From positions 5,235-69,234 of the forward strand of contig JBGSTO010000317.1 in assembly GCA_041736465.1 (NCBI GenBank): a stretch of DNA of 64,000 nt, in the 5' to 3' direction. Shown piece by piece: positions 42,100 to 49,528 of the stretch. A model generated the notes under the pieces. The model was not told where the DNA came from, searched no databases, and saw only the letters and a program-made list of their open reading frames with translations. Positions within the stretch are counted from its first letter, which is position 1, and every line of letters starts with the position of its first letter. The stretch comes from JAJUJL01 sp041736465 (GTDB lineage: Bacteria > Chloroflexota > Anaerolineae > Anaerolineales > UBA4823). Made by a program: the position numbers and the translations under genes.

Positions 42100-43179
42100 T
42101 TATTCCAAGCGAACGCGTGGATCCAGATAGACGTAGGAGATATCAACGATCAGATTCAAGAGTACAAAGAATACGGCAATCACTACAGTAAAAGATTGAA
42201 CTACACCATAGTCACGGGCTGTGATGGCATCATATAAGATGCGCCCCACACCCGAAAGCCCAAAGATCGTTTCGGTAAGCACTGCGCCCCCAAGGAAGCT
42301 TCCCAGGGAAAGGCCAATAATGGTCACTAATGGCAGCAGGGCATTTCGCAGGGCATGTTTCAGCACTACGCCTCTAAAATGCAGGCCTTTAGCTCGCGCC
42401 GTACGTACGTAATCCTGCCCCAGCACATCCAGCATGCTCGAACGCGTCATGCGAGCGATGATCGCCAGTGGGATCGTACCCACGGCTGCGGCAGGCAGCA
42501 GCAAGTGGCGGATCGCATCTGCCAACACATCCCAACGGCCGGTAAGCAGGGAATTAAAGATATTCAAGCGAGCAAGAAAAATCATCAGGCTGGAGAAGAC
42601 GCCCCTGGCAGCCAGTTCCATACCCCACACATCGTAAAACGGAGGTACGATCGTTCCAGGAGACAGCCGGCCCGACGGAGGCAATTGAAATGGGGTATCC
42701 TTCAAAAGCAGCGCAAATATATACGCCAGCATCAACCCCAGCCAGAAGACTGGCATGGATACACCCACATTGGCCAGCACCATGGTGCCAATATCAATCG
42801 AAGAATTATGTTTGACTGCAGAGATGATGCCCAGGGGGATGCCGACCAGGACTGCAAAGCCCATCGCTGCCAGGCTTAACTCCAGCGTAGTTGGCAGTCG
42901 TTCCACGATCAGCTCGGTCACAGGCTTGCCGTATCTCAAGGAAGTGCCCAGGTCGCCGCGCACGATCTCGCCAACGTATATACCAAACTGCACCAGGATA
43001 GGTTTATCCAGGCCATGACGGGTAATAAAAGCGTCGCATACGATATCGGTTGCTTTTTCTCCCAAAATAGCCCGGCAGGGATCCCCTGGGATCAAGCGGC
43101 CCAGTGCAAAGGTGACAAACAAGATACCCAGGAGAACCGGGATGCTGGAGATTACACGTCGGGTGATGTAAGTAACCAT
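42100..43179 (-). CDS. Peptide/nickel-type ABC transporter permease (DppB/OppB family)
   Basis: 359 residues. MVTYITRRVISSIPVLLGILFVTFAL is the classical DppB start. The EAA loop DYVRTARAKGLHFRGVVLKHALRNALLPLVT is plain, and the C-terminal YDAITARDYGVVQ is typical. A DppB-specific external loop near residues 165-205 is present. The only purines before ATG 43179 are GAGCG, so initiation may be modest. It lies just after an attenuating hairpin with a U-run that separates it from the binding-protein gene. Confidence 0.93.
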   Translation of the reverse strand: MVTYITRRVISSIPVLLGILFVTFALGRLIPGDPCRAILGEKATDIVCDAFITRHGLDKPILVQFGIYVGEIVRGDLGTSLRYGKPVTELIVERLPTTLELSLAAMGFAVLVGIPLGIISAVKHNSSIDIGTMVLANVGVSMPVFWLGLMLAYIFALLLKDTPFQLPPSGRLSPGTIVPPFYDVWGMELAARGVFSSLMIFLARLNIFNSLLTGRWDVLADAIRHLLLPAAAVGTIPLAIIARMTRSSMLDVLGQDYVRTARAKGLHFRGVVLKHALRNALLPLVTIIGLSLGSFLGGAVLTETIFGLSGVGRILYDAITARDYGVVQSFTVVIAVFFVLLNLIVDISYVYLDPRVRLE

Positions 43180-43190
43180 GGTTCGCTCAT

Positions 43191-43256
43191 ATAAAAAAGT
43201 TCCGGTGGGAGAACCTCGGCCAGTCTTGGTGCTGGCTGGCCAGCGCCCCCACCGGA
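43191..43256 (-). terminator. Attenuating terminator between binding protein and permease genes
   Basis: On the minus strand, TCCGGTGGG (43256-43248) pairs with CCCACCGGA (43209-43201), with smaller stems (GCTGGC/GCCAGC) inside, and is followed by ACTTTTTTAT. It would end most transcripts after the binding-protein gene. Confidence 0.75.
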
Positions 43257-43289
43257 GCCGGTTCTAAAGGCCCGAAGGCCAGGTAAAGA

Positions 43290-44975
43290 TTACTCTGCAG
43301 GGGCGTTCAGGAAGCCACCCCAAAGACCACTGAAGTAGCTGAAGGCTCCCGTGTTGCCCTTGTGCAGCGGGTGAGCAGCGTCCCACTGTACCAGCAGGGA
43401 CGTAACCACATCGTTTGCATCCAGGCTGGTGCCATCATGGAACAGCACGCCCTTGCGCAGGGTGCAGGTCCATTCGGTCAGATCAGCGTTGGGCGTGCAG
43501 ACTTCAGCCAGGTTGGGCTCGACTGCCGTGCCGCCGATTTCATAACGATACAGCGACTCGGTGACCTGCTCACAGCCGCGCAGCGATTCGCCGTCAGTCT
43601 CATCAGCGCAGTAGAGCGAGATCGGCTCGGCGTTCTGCATCCAGACGAAGGTATCCTGTCCGGGAACACCCATCACTGAGAAGTTCTCATTGCCCAGCGG
43701 GCTGGAATGTGCACCTTCCGCAGTCGCCTTGTAAGCTGTTGCGGAACCGCCGTGCGCCACCGGGACCATGGGCACGTGCTGCTTGATCAGGTTGTTGGCC
43801 TGTTCGTACAGCGGTCTGCGGGCTTCGTCGCCAGCCAGAGCAGCAGCCTGCTTCAAGACGTCAGTCAGGTCGGTAAATTTATCACCGAACTGCTTGGAAG
43901 AGCCGGCGCCGAAGTGGTAATCCAGGAAGTTGGTCTGATCCGGATAGTCAGCGCCCCAACCCAGCAGGTGCAGACCATCAAGCAAGCCCGAATCGGCATT
44001 ATCCAGGAAGGTGCCCGATTCCTGAACCTCGATGGTTACATCGATGTTTAGGTTTTCCTTCAACTGCGCCTGGATATCCTGGGCAACCACACCCGGCTGC
44101 GGCAGGTAGCCACGCACCACGTCACGGTAGTACAGCTTGGTGGCAAAGCCATCGGGGAAACCAGCTGCTGTCAGCATTTCTTTGGCCGCAACCGGATCGA
44201 ACTCGTACCAGGACTCGCCGACACAGCCATTGGGGATCGCGCAAGGCGAGAAGTGCGAGGCGACTTCGGAGCCAGCCGGGTAGAAGTTGTCCACGATACG
44301 CTGGCGGTCTAGGCCCATAGCGATCGCCTGCCGCACCTGCTCATTGTCGAATGGCGCGAAGGTATTGGTCATGCCCAGGTAGAAAATATTCAACGCCGGG
44401 CGCTGGATCAGCGTCAGGTTGGGATCCGATTCGATCTTGGCAAAATCATCTGGGCCAGGGTTATCAATGCCGTCTACAGTGCCTGCCTGCAGCTCGAGCA
44501 GCCGCTGGGCGGCCTCGGAGCTCCAGCGGAATACTACGGTCTGGTTTTTAGCCTTCTCAGCACCCCAGTAATTCGGGTTAGCCGTGAAGATCAATTCCTC
44601 GCCGCGCTTCCACTCACCGACCATGTACGGGCCGGTGCCCATGGGCTTCTCCAACAGTGCGCTGCCCTCACCGCCGCCGCCGGTCTGCTCCAAATATTCA
44701 GCGGACTGGATGGCAAACGATGAGAAGGCAATCTTGGACAGGAATGCCGGGTCTGGTGCGCACATCGTAAACTTGACGGTAAATTCATCCATGGCTTCCA
44801 TGGACTTGAACAGACCGCCGTAGTCACAATTCGGCGCTTCGGCTTTCATCGGCTCAAAAGCCATCACTTCTACGGTAGCCTCCGGTGTGGGCGCTGCCTG
44901 GGGTTGGCAGGCGCCAAGCACCATGCTGAACAGCACGGCCAACACAACGAAGACAAAAATTGGTTTACGGCTCAT
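43290..44975 (-). CDS. Oligopeptide-type ABC substrate-binding lipoprotein (SBP_bac_5), apparently circularly permuted
   Basis: 561 residues. Lipobox LGAC (Cys23). Family motifs occur in a rotated order. The mature protein opens with segments normally found ~120 residues in: DEFTVKFTMCAPDPAFLSK (residues ~63-81), GTGPYMVGEW (113-122) and NPNYWG. It then runs through the usual C-terminal lobe (LLGWGADYPDQTNFL ~337-351, VPMVPV ~401). It ends with what is normally the N-terminal part: VTESLYRYEIGG (471-482) and CTLRKGVLFHDGTSLDANDV (504-523). GGAGGAAG precedes ATG 44975. It binds a peptide or similar solute for the two permeases downstream. See findings. Confidence 0.9.
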   Translation of the reverse strand: MSRKPIFVFVVLAVLFSMVLGACQPQAAPTPEATVEVMAFEPMKAEAPNCDYGGLFKSMEAMDEFTVKFTMCAPDPAFLSKIAFSSFAIQSAEYLEQTGGGGEGSALLEKPMGTGPYMVGEWKRGEELIFTANPNYWGAEKAKNQTVVFRWSSEAAQRLLELQAGTVDGIDNPGPDDFAKIESDPNLTLIQRPALNIFYLGMTNTFAPFDNEQVRQAIAMGLDRQRIVDNFYPAGSEVASHFSPCAIPNGCVGESWYEFDPVAAKEMLTAAGFPDGFATKLYYRDVVRGYLPQPGVVAQDIQAQLKENLNIDVTIEVQESGTFLDNADSGLLDGLHLLGWGADYPDQTNFLDYHFGAGSSKQFGDKFTDLTDVLKQAAALAGDEARRPLYEQANNLIKQHVPMVPVAHGGSATAYKATAEGAHSSPLGNENFSVMGVPGQDTFVWMQNAEPISLYCADETDGESLRGCEQVTESLYRYEIGGTAVEPNLAEVCTPNADLTEWTCTLRKGVLFHDGTSLDANDVVTSLLVQWDAAHPLHKGNTGAFSYFSGLWGGFLNAPAE

Positions 44976-45104
44976 TCTTCTTCCTCCATCCTAAACATGT
45001 GTGGGTACATTCGAAAGTGGATACGTGGAAACCATATTGTGATCGCTACGATCTCACCTCCTTTTCTGGGTCAATTATACGTGATTTATCAGTATAACTC
45101 AAAG

Positions 45105-45138
45105 ATTATATCTTTCCGTCCAATTAAGTCAATTGACT
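45105..45138 (-). promoter_or_regulatory. Promoter and operator-like palindrome of the peptide ABC operon
   Basis: Minus strand TTGACT (45132-45127), 16 bases, TATAAT (45110-45105), giving a leader of about 120 bases. A perfect palindrome AGTCAATTGACT (45127-45138) covers the -35 box and could be a repressor site. Confidence 0.75.
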
Positions 45139-45268
45139 ATTGATGTTTTCGCAGGTGCTTTCCATGTACGCGCCATTGCATAGGGTAAAAATCACCGGCC
45201 CAGGGCTGTGCGTACGCTGGTGCGCCGCACGAGTTGGGCAACCGGGATGGAATTTGTCATATTTTCCT

Positions 45269-45311
45269 GTGACACCTGTCACTTTTCTCTCAGCCGTAAT
45301 AGAGGTATACT
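45269..45311 (+). promoter_or_regulatory. Palindrome and -10 box upstream of the small Cys protein
   Basis: GTGACA-CC-TGTCAC (45269-45282) is a perfect inverted repeat. TATACT at 45306-45311 could be a -10 box with no clear -35, which is common for activator-dependent promoters. The leader to ATG 45381 is about 60 bases. The rest of 44976-45268 holds only the promoter of the ABC operon. Confidence 0.5.
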
Positions 45312-45380
45312 AAAAATATCTGTGGCGCACTGTGCACCCAAAATTTGGTAGGTACTTAGTGGATCTTTCGGAGGCAGACA

Positions 45381-45614
45381 ATGGCATATAAGGCTTGGCA
45401 AGTAATCAAAGTACGCTACTGCGAACATGCAGGCGCCGAGGTATCCATGGAAGCCCAGGTCATTTTTCCGGCAGATTTTCTTCCGGATCAGGCGCCGCGC
45501 GTAATCTCACACCGCTGCTCGCAGGCAGTCGCATGCAACCTGGATGGACGGGCAAGCTGCGTCTGGGCTGGAACTAATCCAAACTTCGACCCATTCGCAG
45601 AAAGCGACCTCTAG
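45381..45614 (+). CDS. Small four-cysteine protein of unknown function
   Basis: 77 residues, no signal peptide or membrane segment. Four Cys at positions 14, 46, 52 and 60 (YCEHAGAEV, HRCSQAVACN, ASCVWAG) could bind a metal or form disulfides. GGAGG at 45370-45374 gives a strong start, and a terminator follows 30 bases after the stop, so this is a complete single-gene unit. The compact conserved-looking composition (FPADFLPDQ, NFDPFAE) suggests a lineage-specific family. No function is assigned. Confidence 0.75.
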   Translation: MAYKAWQVIKVRYCEHAGAEVSMEAQVIFPADFLPDQAPRVISHRCSQAVACNLDGRASCVWAGTNPNFDPFAESDL

Positions 45615-45643
45615 GCCTCCAAAACGCATCAAACTACCCGCCA

Positions 45644-45698
45644 GCAGCCACGCAGTCTGCCTCTGCAGAGAGGCTCGCCTGCATGGCTGCTTTTTTTT
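45644..45698 (+). terminator. Terminator after the small Cys protein
   Basis: GCAGCCACGCAG (45644-45655) pairs with CTGCATGGCTGC (45679-45690, one mismatch). An inner GCCTCT/AGAGGC stem is present and eight T follow (45691-45698). Confidence 0.9.
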
Positions 45699-45703
45699 AT
45701 CTC

Positions 45704-46909
45704 TCAGGCAATCACTCCCAACGCACGACCGACGCGAGCAAAAACTTCCAGACCTTGGTCCAGATCCTGGCGCTCATGTGCGGCTGAGATCATCACCCGG
45801 ATGCGCGCTTTACCCCGCGGCACCGTCGGGAAACCGATCGCCGTTGCAAATACACCGTTCTCGAACAGCTCCCGGCTGAACTGCTGCGCCATGGGGGCTT
45901 CGCCCAGCATAACCGGCGTAATCGGGGTCACACTCTGCCCAATATCGAAACCCAAACGGCGCATCTCATCCTTGAAGTAGCGCGAATTAGCCCACAGCTT
46001 ATCCACCAGCTCGGTCGACTCTTCCAGAATGTCCAGGGCTGCCAGGCAAGCCGCGGTATCGGGCACGGTCATCGCCGAAGAGAACAGGAATGGACGGCCG
46101 CGCTGCCGCAGCCACTCAACGACAACCGGATTTCCAGCGACCAGGCCTCCGACTACACCGAATGCTTTCGAAAGGGTGCCGATTTCGATATCCACTTTAC
46201 CATGTAAGTGAAAGTGGTCAACAATCCCGCGACCGCCACTCCCCAACACCCCTTCCCCATGCGCATCGTCTACCATCAGGATGGTATTATAGTTGCGCGT
46301 CACGTCGTAGATGGCATCCAGGGGAGCCACGTCGCCATCCATGCTAAACACACCATCCGTGACTACCAATGCGCGTGTGAATCCAGCCCGGTGCTCTTTG
46401 AGCGCCCGCTCCAGATCGTGAGCGTCACAGTGCGCGTAGCGGATGATTCGTGCACCGGATAGACGGCAGCCGTCAATGATACTGGCATGGTTAAGCTCGT
46501 CGGTAAAAATTGCGTCCTCTTTGCCCACCAGGGCCGGGATAGCGCCCACGTTTGCATTGAACCCGGATTGGAATGTGATCGCGGCTTCAACTTTTTTAAA
46601 TGCCGCCAGGCGCTGTTCCAGCTTGACGTGCAGGCTCATCGTACCGGCAATCGTACGGACTGCCGCGGGACCGACACCAAATTCCTTGATCGCCTCGATG
46701 GCTGCCTGCACCACGCGCGGGTGGTTTGCCAGGCCCAGGTAGTTGTTGGAACAAAAATTGAGGGCTTTCTTGCCGTCAACAACCAGCCAGGCTCCTTGGG
46801 GCGAGCTTAGCGTACGGATGCGCGTGTAAAGGCCATTATCCTTCAGGGTCTGCAGCTCATCTTGAATCCACTGCAGTTTTTCTGACACGTTCGTTTCGGA
46901 AGCAGACAT
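45704..46909 (-). CDS. kbl: Glycine C-acetyltransferase / 2-amino-3-ketobutyrate CoA ligase-type PLP enzyme
   Basis: 401 residues. The alpha-oxoamine synthase pattern is clear: NNYLGLANHPRV, RTIAGTMSLHVKLE, ELNHASIIDGCRLS, DDAHGEGVLGSGGRG and GTLSKAFG with the PLP lysine Lys248. Length and the RTIAGT segment fit Kbl (threonine breakdown, releasing glycine and acetyl-CoA) better than BioF, but BioF-like activity is possible and no threonine dehydrogenase or biotin gene is adjacent. ATG 46909 has AGAGGTG in front. It follows the TyrA-like gene on the same strand. Confidence 0.85.
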   Translation of the reverse strand: MSASETNVSEKLQWIQDELQTLKDNGLYTRIRTLSSPQGAWLVVDGKKALNFCSNNYLGLANHPRVVQAAIEAIKEFGVGPAAVRTIAGTMSLHVKLEQRLAAFKKVEAAITFQSGFNANVGAIPALVGKEDAIFTDELNHASIIDGCRLSGARIIRYAHCDAHDLERALKEHRAGFTRALVVTDGVFSMDGDVAPLDAIYDVTRNYNTILMVDDAHGEGVLGSGGRGIVDHFHLHGKVDIEIGTLSKAFGVVGGLVAGNPVVVEWLRQRGRPFLFSSAMTVPDTAACLAALDILEESTELVDKLWANSRYFKDEMRRLGFDIGQSVTPITPVMLGEAPMAQQFSRELFENGVFATAIGFPTVPRGKARIRVMISAAHERQDLDQGLEVFARVGRALGVIA

Positions 46910-46980
46910 TTTCACCTCTGTGTGGTAGAAGGGCTTTTCTTATAACCGGCGCGGTGTATTGTGACAGCTTTTCAGCTATT

Positions 46981-47973
46981 CTAAGGCTTTGCCTTTGGGC
47001 GGCGGCGAATGCCGAGCAAACGCCCAAAGAAATCGGGTGATTCTGGTTTTGGCAGCTTTGATTTCGTTTGCGCTTCCTCCCAATTTGCGGCCTGGCGCTG
47101 CTGCCACCACTCTCCCCGGCCGCGCAATGCCCGCTCAAGGCGGTTCTGCAGAGCATCTGCATCTCCCTGAGCCAGATCGCTGCGCATGGCCTGCAAAGAG
47201 GCGATGACACCATCTAAAGATCGAATTACATTCTCACGGCTCAAGATCGCCGATGTTAACAAGGGGCTGGTCTCACTCAGTTGAGCAATCGGCCCGGTCA
47301 CTTCTGCAAATGCCCGCCCAGCGACCTTACGGGCTTCATGCCAGCCGGGTTGGTCAACGGTGGCGTTGAGCAATGCGGCTGCCAGGAGCTGCGGAATGAT
47401 GTACGTGGCAGACATGAGACCATCGATCTCGAGCGGATCGACAAACAACGGCACTGCTCCCAGCAAGCGCGCCAGGTCTGCTGCCAGCTTGATGGCTTCA
47501 GAGACGGTTCCTGGCGGCGTAGCAATCGCCAGCAGCCCCTGCTTGAAAAGGTCGTCGCGTGCCGCCTCCACGCCGCGGTCGGTAGCATGCAGATACTCCG
47601 GGTTGATCACCGGCGTCAGGCCGATATAATAGCGCCCTGGCGGCAGCAGCTCGCCCGCCCACATGGCGACAGCTTCTTTGACCGGGCCGGTATCCAGCAC
47701 TACGGCGCCTTCTTTCAAGTCCTGGGCGATAAAACCTAATGTGTCGCGTATCTGATCCATTGGCAGCGATAGCACGACCACATCGGCTTCGCGCACCGCT
47801 GATGGAAGGTTCAGCATTGTGCGATCTACGGCGCCTATTTTCTGCGCTTTGTCAGCAACTTCCGGATCGCGATCGTGCCCCACGCGCAGGAAGGTCGTTT
47901 CGTGTTTGCCGAGTGCCAGTCCAATCGAGCTGCCGATCTGTCCCAGTCCAACAATAGTGATCTGAATCGCCAT
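46981..47973 (-). CDS. Prephenate dehydrogenase-family protein (TyrA-like)
   Basis: 330 residues. NAD-binding ITIVGLGQIGSSIGLAL at the start, VVVLSLPMDQI, LDTGPVKEA, and in the helical half GLMSATYIIPQLLAAALLN follow prephenate dehydrogenase. The usual substrate-site pattern H-P near residue 120 reads GLTPVINPEYL here, so the His normally seen in TyrA is not evident and another substrate cannot be excluded. The basic C-terminal tail (GRLLGIRRRPKAKP) is extra. Starts ten bases after the HD gene. Confidence 0.75.
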   Translation of the reverse strand: MAIQITIVGLGQIGSSIGLALGKHETTFLRVGHDRDPEVADKAQKIGAVDRTMLNLPSAVREADVVVLSLPMDQIRDTLGFIAQDLKEGAVVLDTGPVKEAVAMWAGELLPPGRYYIGLTPVINPEYLHATDRGVEAARDDLFKQGLLAIATPPGTVSEAIKLAADLARLLGAVPLFVDPLEIDGLMSATYIIPQLLAAALLNATVDQPGWHEARKVAGRAFAEVTGPIAQLSETSPLLTSAILSRENVIRSLDGVIASLQAMRSDLAQGDADALQNRLERALRGRGEWWQQRQAANWEEAQTKSKLPKPESPDFFGRLLGIRRRPKAKP

Positions 47974-47983
47974 ACCAACCCTT

Positions 47984-48544
47984 TCACAACTGGTCGTCTA
48001 CCATTTGGAGGATTTTTAATAACCTATCTTCCGAAGCCGCCGTTTCATCGGGCAGATGGTCCTGGTGCCTGGAAATGAGCTGCACTGCCTGAGGCGTTAC
48101 ACCCGCGTGGGCTGCCATTTCTGCCCCCCACCTGGCGTGTTGAGATGCCACGATAAACGCGCGGCGCCAGGCAGGGATCTTGCTGGAGGCTGGCCCTTCA
48201 AATTCTCCCCATGCCTTTACCAACGATGGCGTTACAGCTTTTCCCAATACAATCACCACCCGCTCCCACAAACTGAGCGGGTGGCAGGCTTTGCCAACAT
48301 CGTGCAGCAAAGCCGCAACCAATAAATGCTCGCCGCCCTCAACAGGCTGCGCCTGCAGCCTGGCAGCCACCTGCCGGTATACTTCAAGACTGTGCATCTG
48401 TTCTCCAGGCTGCATAGTTAAGAACAGATCCATAGGTCGTGGGCCTAACACAGCCCTGACCAATGCCAGGTCTTGCCTTTCTGGCCTGGCACTCAATGCT
48501 TTCCAAAATTGTCTCACGCGGTAGCAAATGCGCGCGCGACTCAT
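47984..48544 (-). CDS. HD-domain protein
   Basis: 186 residues from ATG 48544, whose ATGA overlaps the stop of the M50 protease gene. His51 and the doublet His81-Asp82 in LLHDVGK, with later SQHARWGAE and SRHQD, form an HD metal site. The segment MHSLEVYRQVAARL..HLLVAALLHDVGK is typical of small nucleotide or phosphate hydrolases. Substrate is unknown. A longer upstream frame exists but lies within the protease gene and has no start signal. Confidence 0.8.
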   Translation of the reverse strand: MSRARICYRVRQFWKALSARPERQDLALVRAVLGPRPMDLFLTMQPGEQMHSLEVYRQVAARLQAQPVEGGEHLLVAALLHDVGKACHPLSLWERVVIVLGKAVTPSLVKAWGEFEGPASSKIPAWRRAFIVASQHARWGAEMAAHAGVTPQAVQLISRHQDHLPDETAASEDRLLKILQMVDDQL

Positions 48545-49185
48545 CCAACCAGAGCCCTGAGCAGCAGGGTTAGCGGCGGTGTGATGATCCAAGAGAGGAC
48601 TCCCAGGAACACGACTGCCATGAGTATGATCGGCCCGTAAGGGCGAATTACATCCAGGGCACGCTGCAAGGCAGGGGGAAAGAAATAATCGGCAATTTTC
48701 TCGCCATCCAAAGGGGCCAGGGGGATCAAGTTGAACAGCATTAAAAGCAAATTGATGTATACAAATACCAGCAGCACCTGGGGAAGCGTTGGCAGGATGT
48801 GGTTGCTGTTGGAAGCCATATCCAGATAAGCCTGCCCAGAGGAAACCAGCCCCAGGCGAAATGGAATTGCTGCCACTAACGCCATCATCAAGTTGGAAAG
48901 CGGGCCTGCCAAAGAGACCCACATCATCGCCGCAGGGGAGCGGCGGGAAAGCGCATATGGATTAACATTTACAGGCCGCGCCCAGCCAAAGCCCGCAACA
49001 ATCAGCAAAAGCGAGCCTAACACGTCCAGGTGCACCAATGGATTGAGGGTCAGCCGTCCTTCCAATCGCGGCGTATCATCTCCAAAATAATTTGCTGTCC
49101 AGGCATGGGCAAATTCATGCACTGGAAAGGCAACCAAAAGCACAATCAAGTGCGAAATGATCATCGAAGGCGAAAGATCGAGCAT
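48541..49185 (-). CDS. Site-2 protease-like membrane metallopeptidase (M50)
   Basis: 214 residues, about six membrane segments. The zinc motif is HEFAH (His23, Glu24, His27) in the first helix, and FNLIPLAPLDG ends with Asp150, the third ligand (NPxPLDG variant). This is the short subfamily without PDZ or CBS domains. It should cut transmembrane segments of partner proteins. Partners are unknown. ATG 49185 is preceded by AGGA ten bases upstream. The longer frame to 49374 carries no sensible N-terminus. Confidence 0.88.
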   Translation of the reverse strand: MLDLSPSMIISHLIVLLVAFPVHEFAHAWTANYFGDDTPRLEGRLTLNPLVHLDVLGSLLLIVAGFGWARPVNVNPYALSRRSPAAMMWVSLAGPLSNLMMALVAAIPFRLGLVSSGQAYLDMASNSNHILPTLPQVLLVFVYINLLLMLFNLIPLAPLDGEKIADYFFPPALQRALDVIRPYGPIILMAVVFLGVLSWIITPPLTLLLRALVG

Positions 49186-49314
49186 ATTGAATAAAATCCT
49201 GTACGACCAGTCAGATTTTGGGAAACTCTCAATTGAAAACCGAGTGTACTGCTCAAAATCATTATACCATCTGGCATTATGAGACGCCCCGCGGCAAGAC
49301 CGAGAATGCTGGCG

Positions 49315-49323
49315 TGATATAAT
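49315..49323 (+). promoter_or_regulatory. Extended -10 box of a leaderless DUF951 gene
   Basis: TGATATAAT (49315-49323) is a consensus extended -10. It covers the first in-frame ATG (49322) and lies seven bases before ATG 49331, so transcription should begin at that second ATG. Confidence 0.6.
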
Positions 49324-49330
49324 GCCTTTG

Positions 49331-49528
49331 ATGCTGCCAGATCTGGGTTTAGAAGATATACTGCGGCTGCGCAAGCCGCATCCCTGCGGTAGCTATGAAT
49401 GGAAAGTAGTCCGTCTGGGTGCGGATATCGGTCTGGAATGCCTTAAGTGCGGGCGGCGCGTTATGCTGCCGCGGCGGGAACTTTCCAGGCGAATAAAGAC
49501 GATCGTATCAAAAAAGGCTGATGAATAA
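49331..49528 (+). CDS. DUF951-family small zinc-ribbon-like protein
   Basis: 65 residues. DLGLEDILRLRKPHPCGSYEW, then VVRLGADIGLECLKCGRRVML, the full pattern of the DUF951 family, which pairs Cys19 with Cys37-x-x-Cys40. Start 49331 is preferred to 49322 because of the -10 box position. It overlaps the glycosyltransferase gene by eight bases. Function unknown; the family is often found near ychF, rpsF or similar genes in other bacteria (from memory), not here. Confidence 0.85.
   Translation: MLPDLGLEDILRLRKPHPCGSYEWKVVRLGADIGLECLKCGRRVMLPRRELSRRIKTIVSKKADE

Noticed and set aside
43290..44975. Permuted binding protein as a frameshift or assembly artefact
   Set aside because: A single open frame with its own signal peptide, Shine-Dalgarno and promoter, and the cut falls cleanly in a loop; an artefact would not be expected to join the ends so neatly. 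Still worth confirming with reads.
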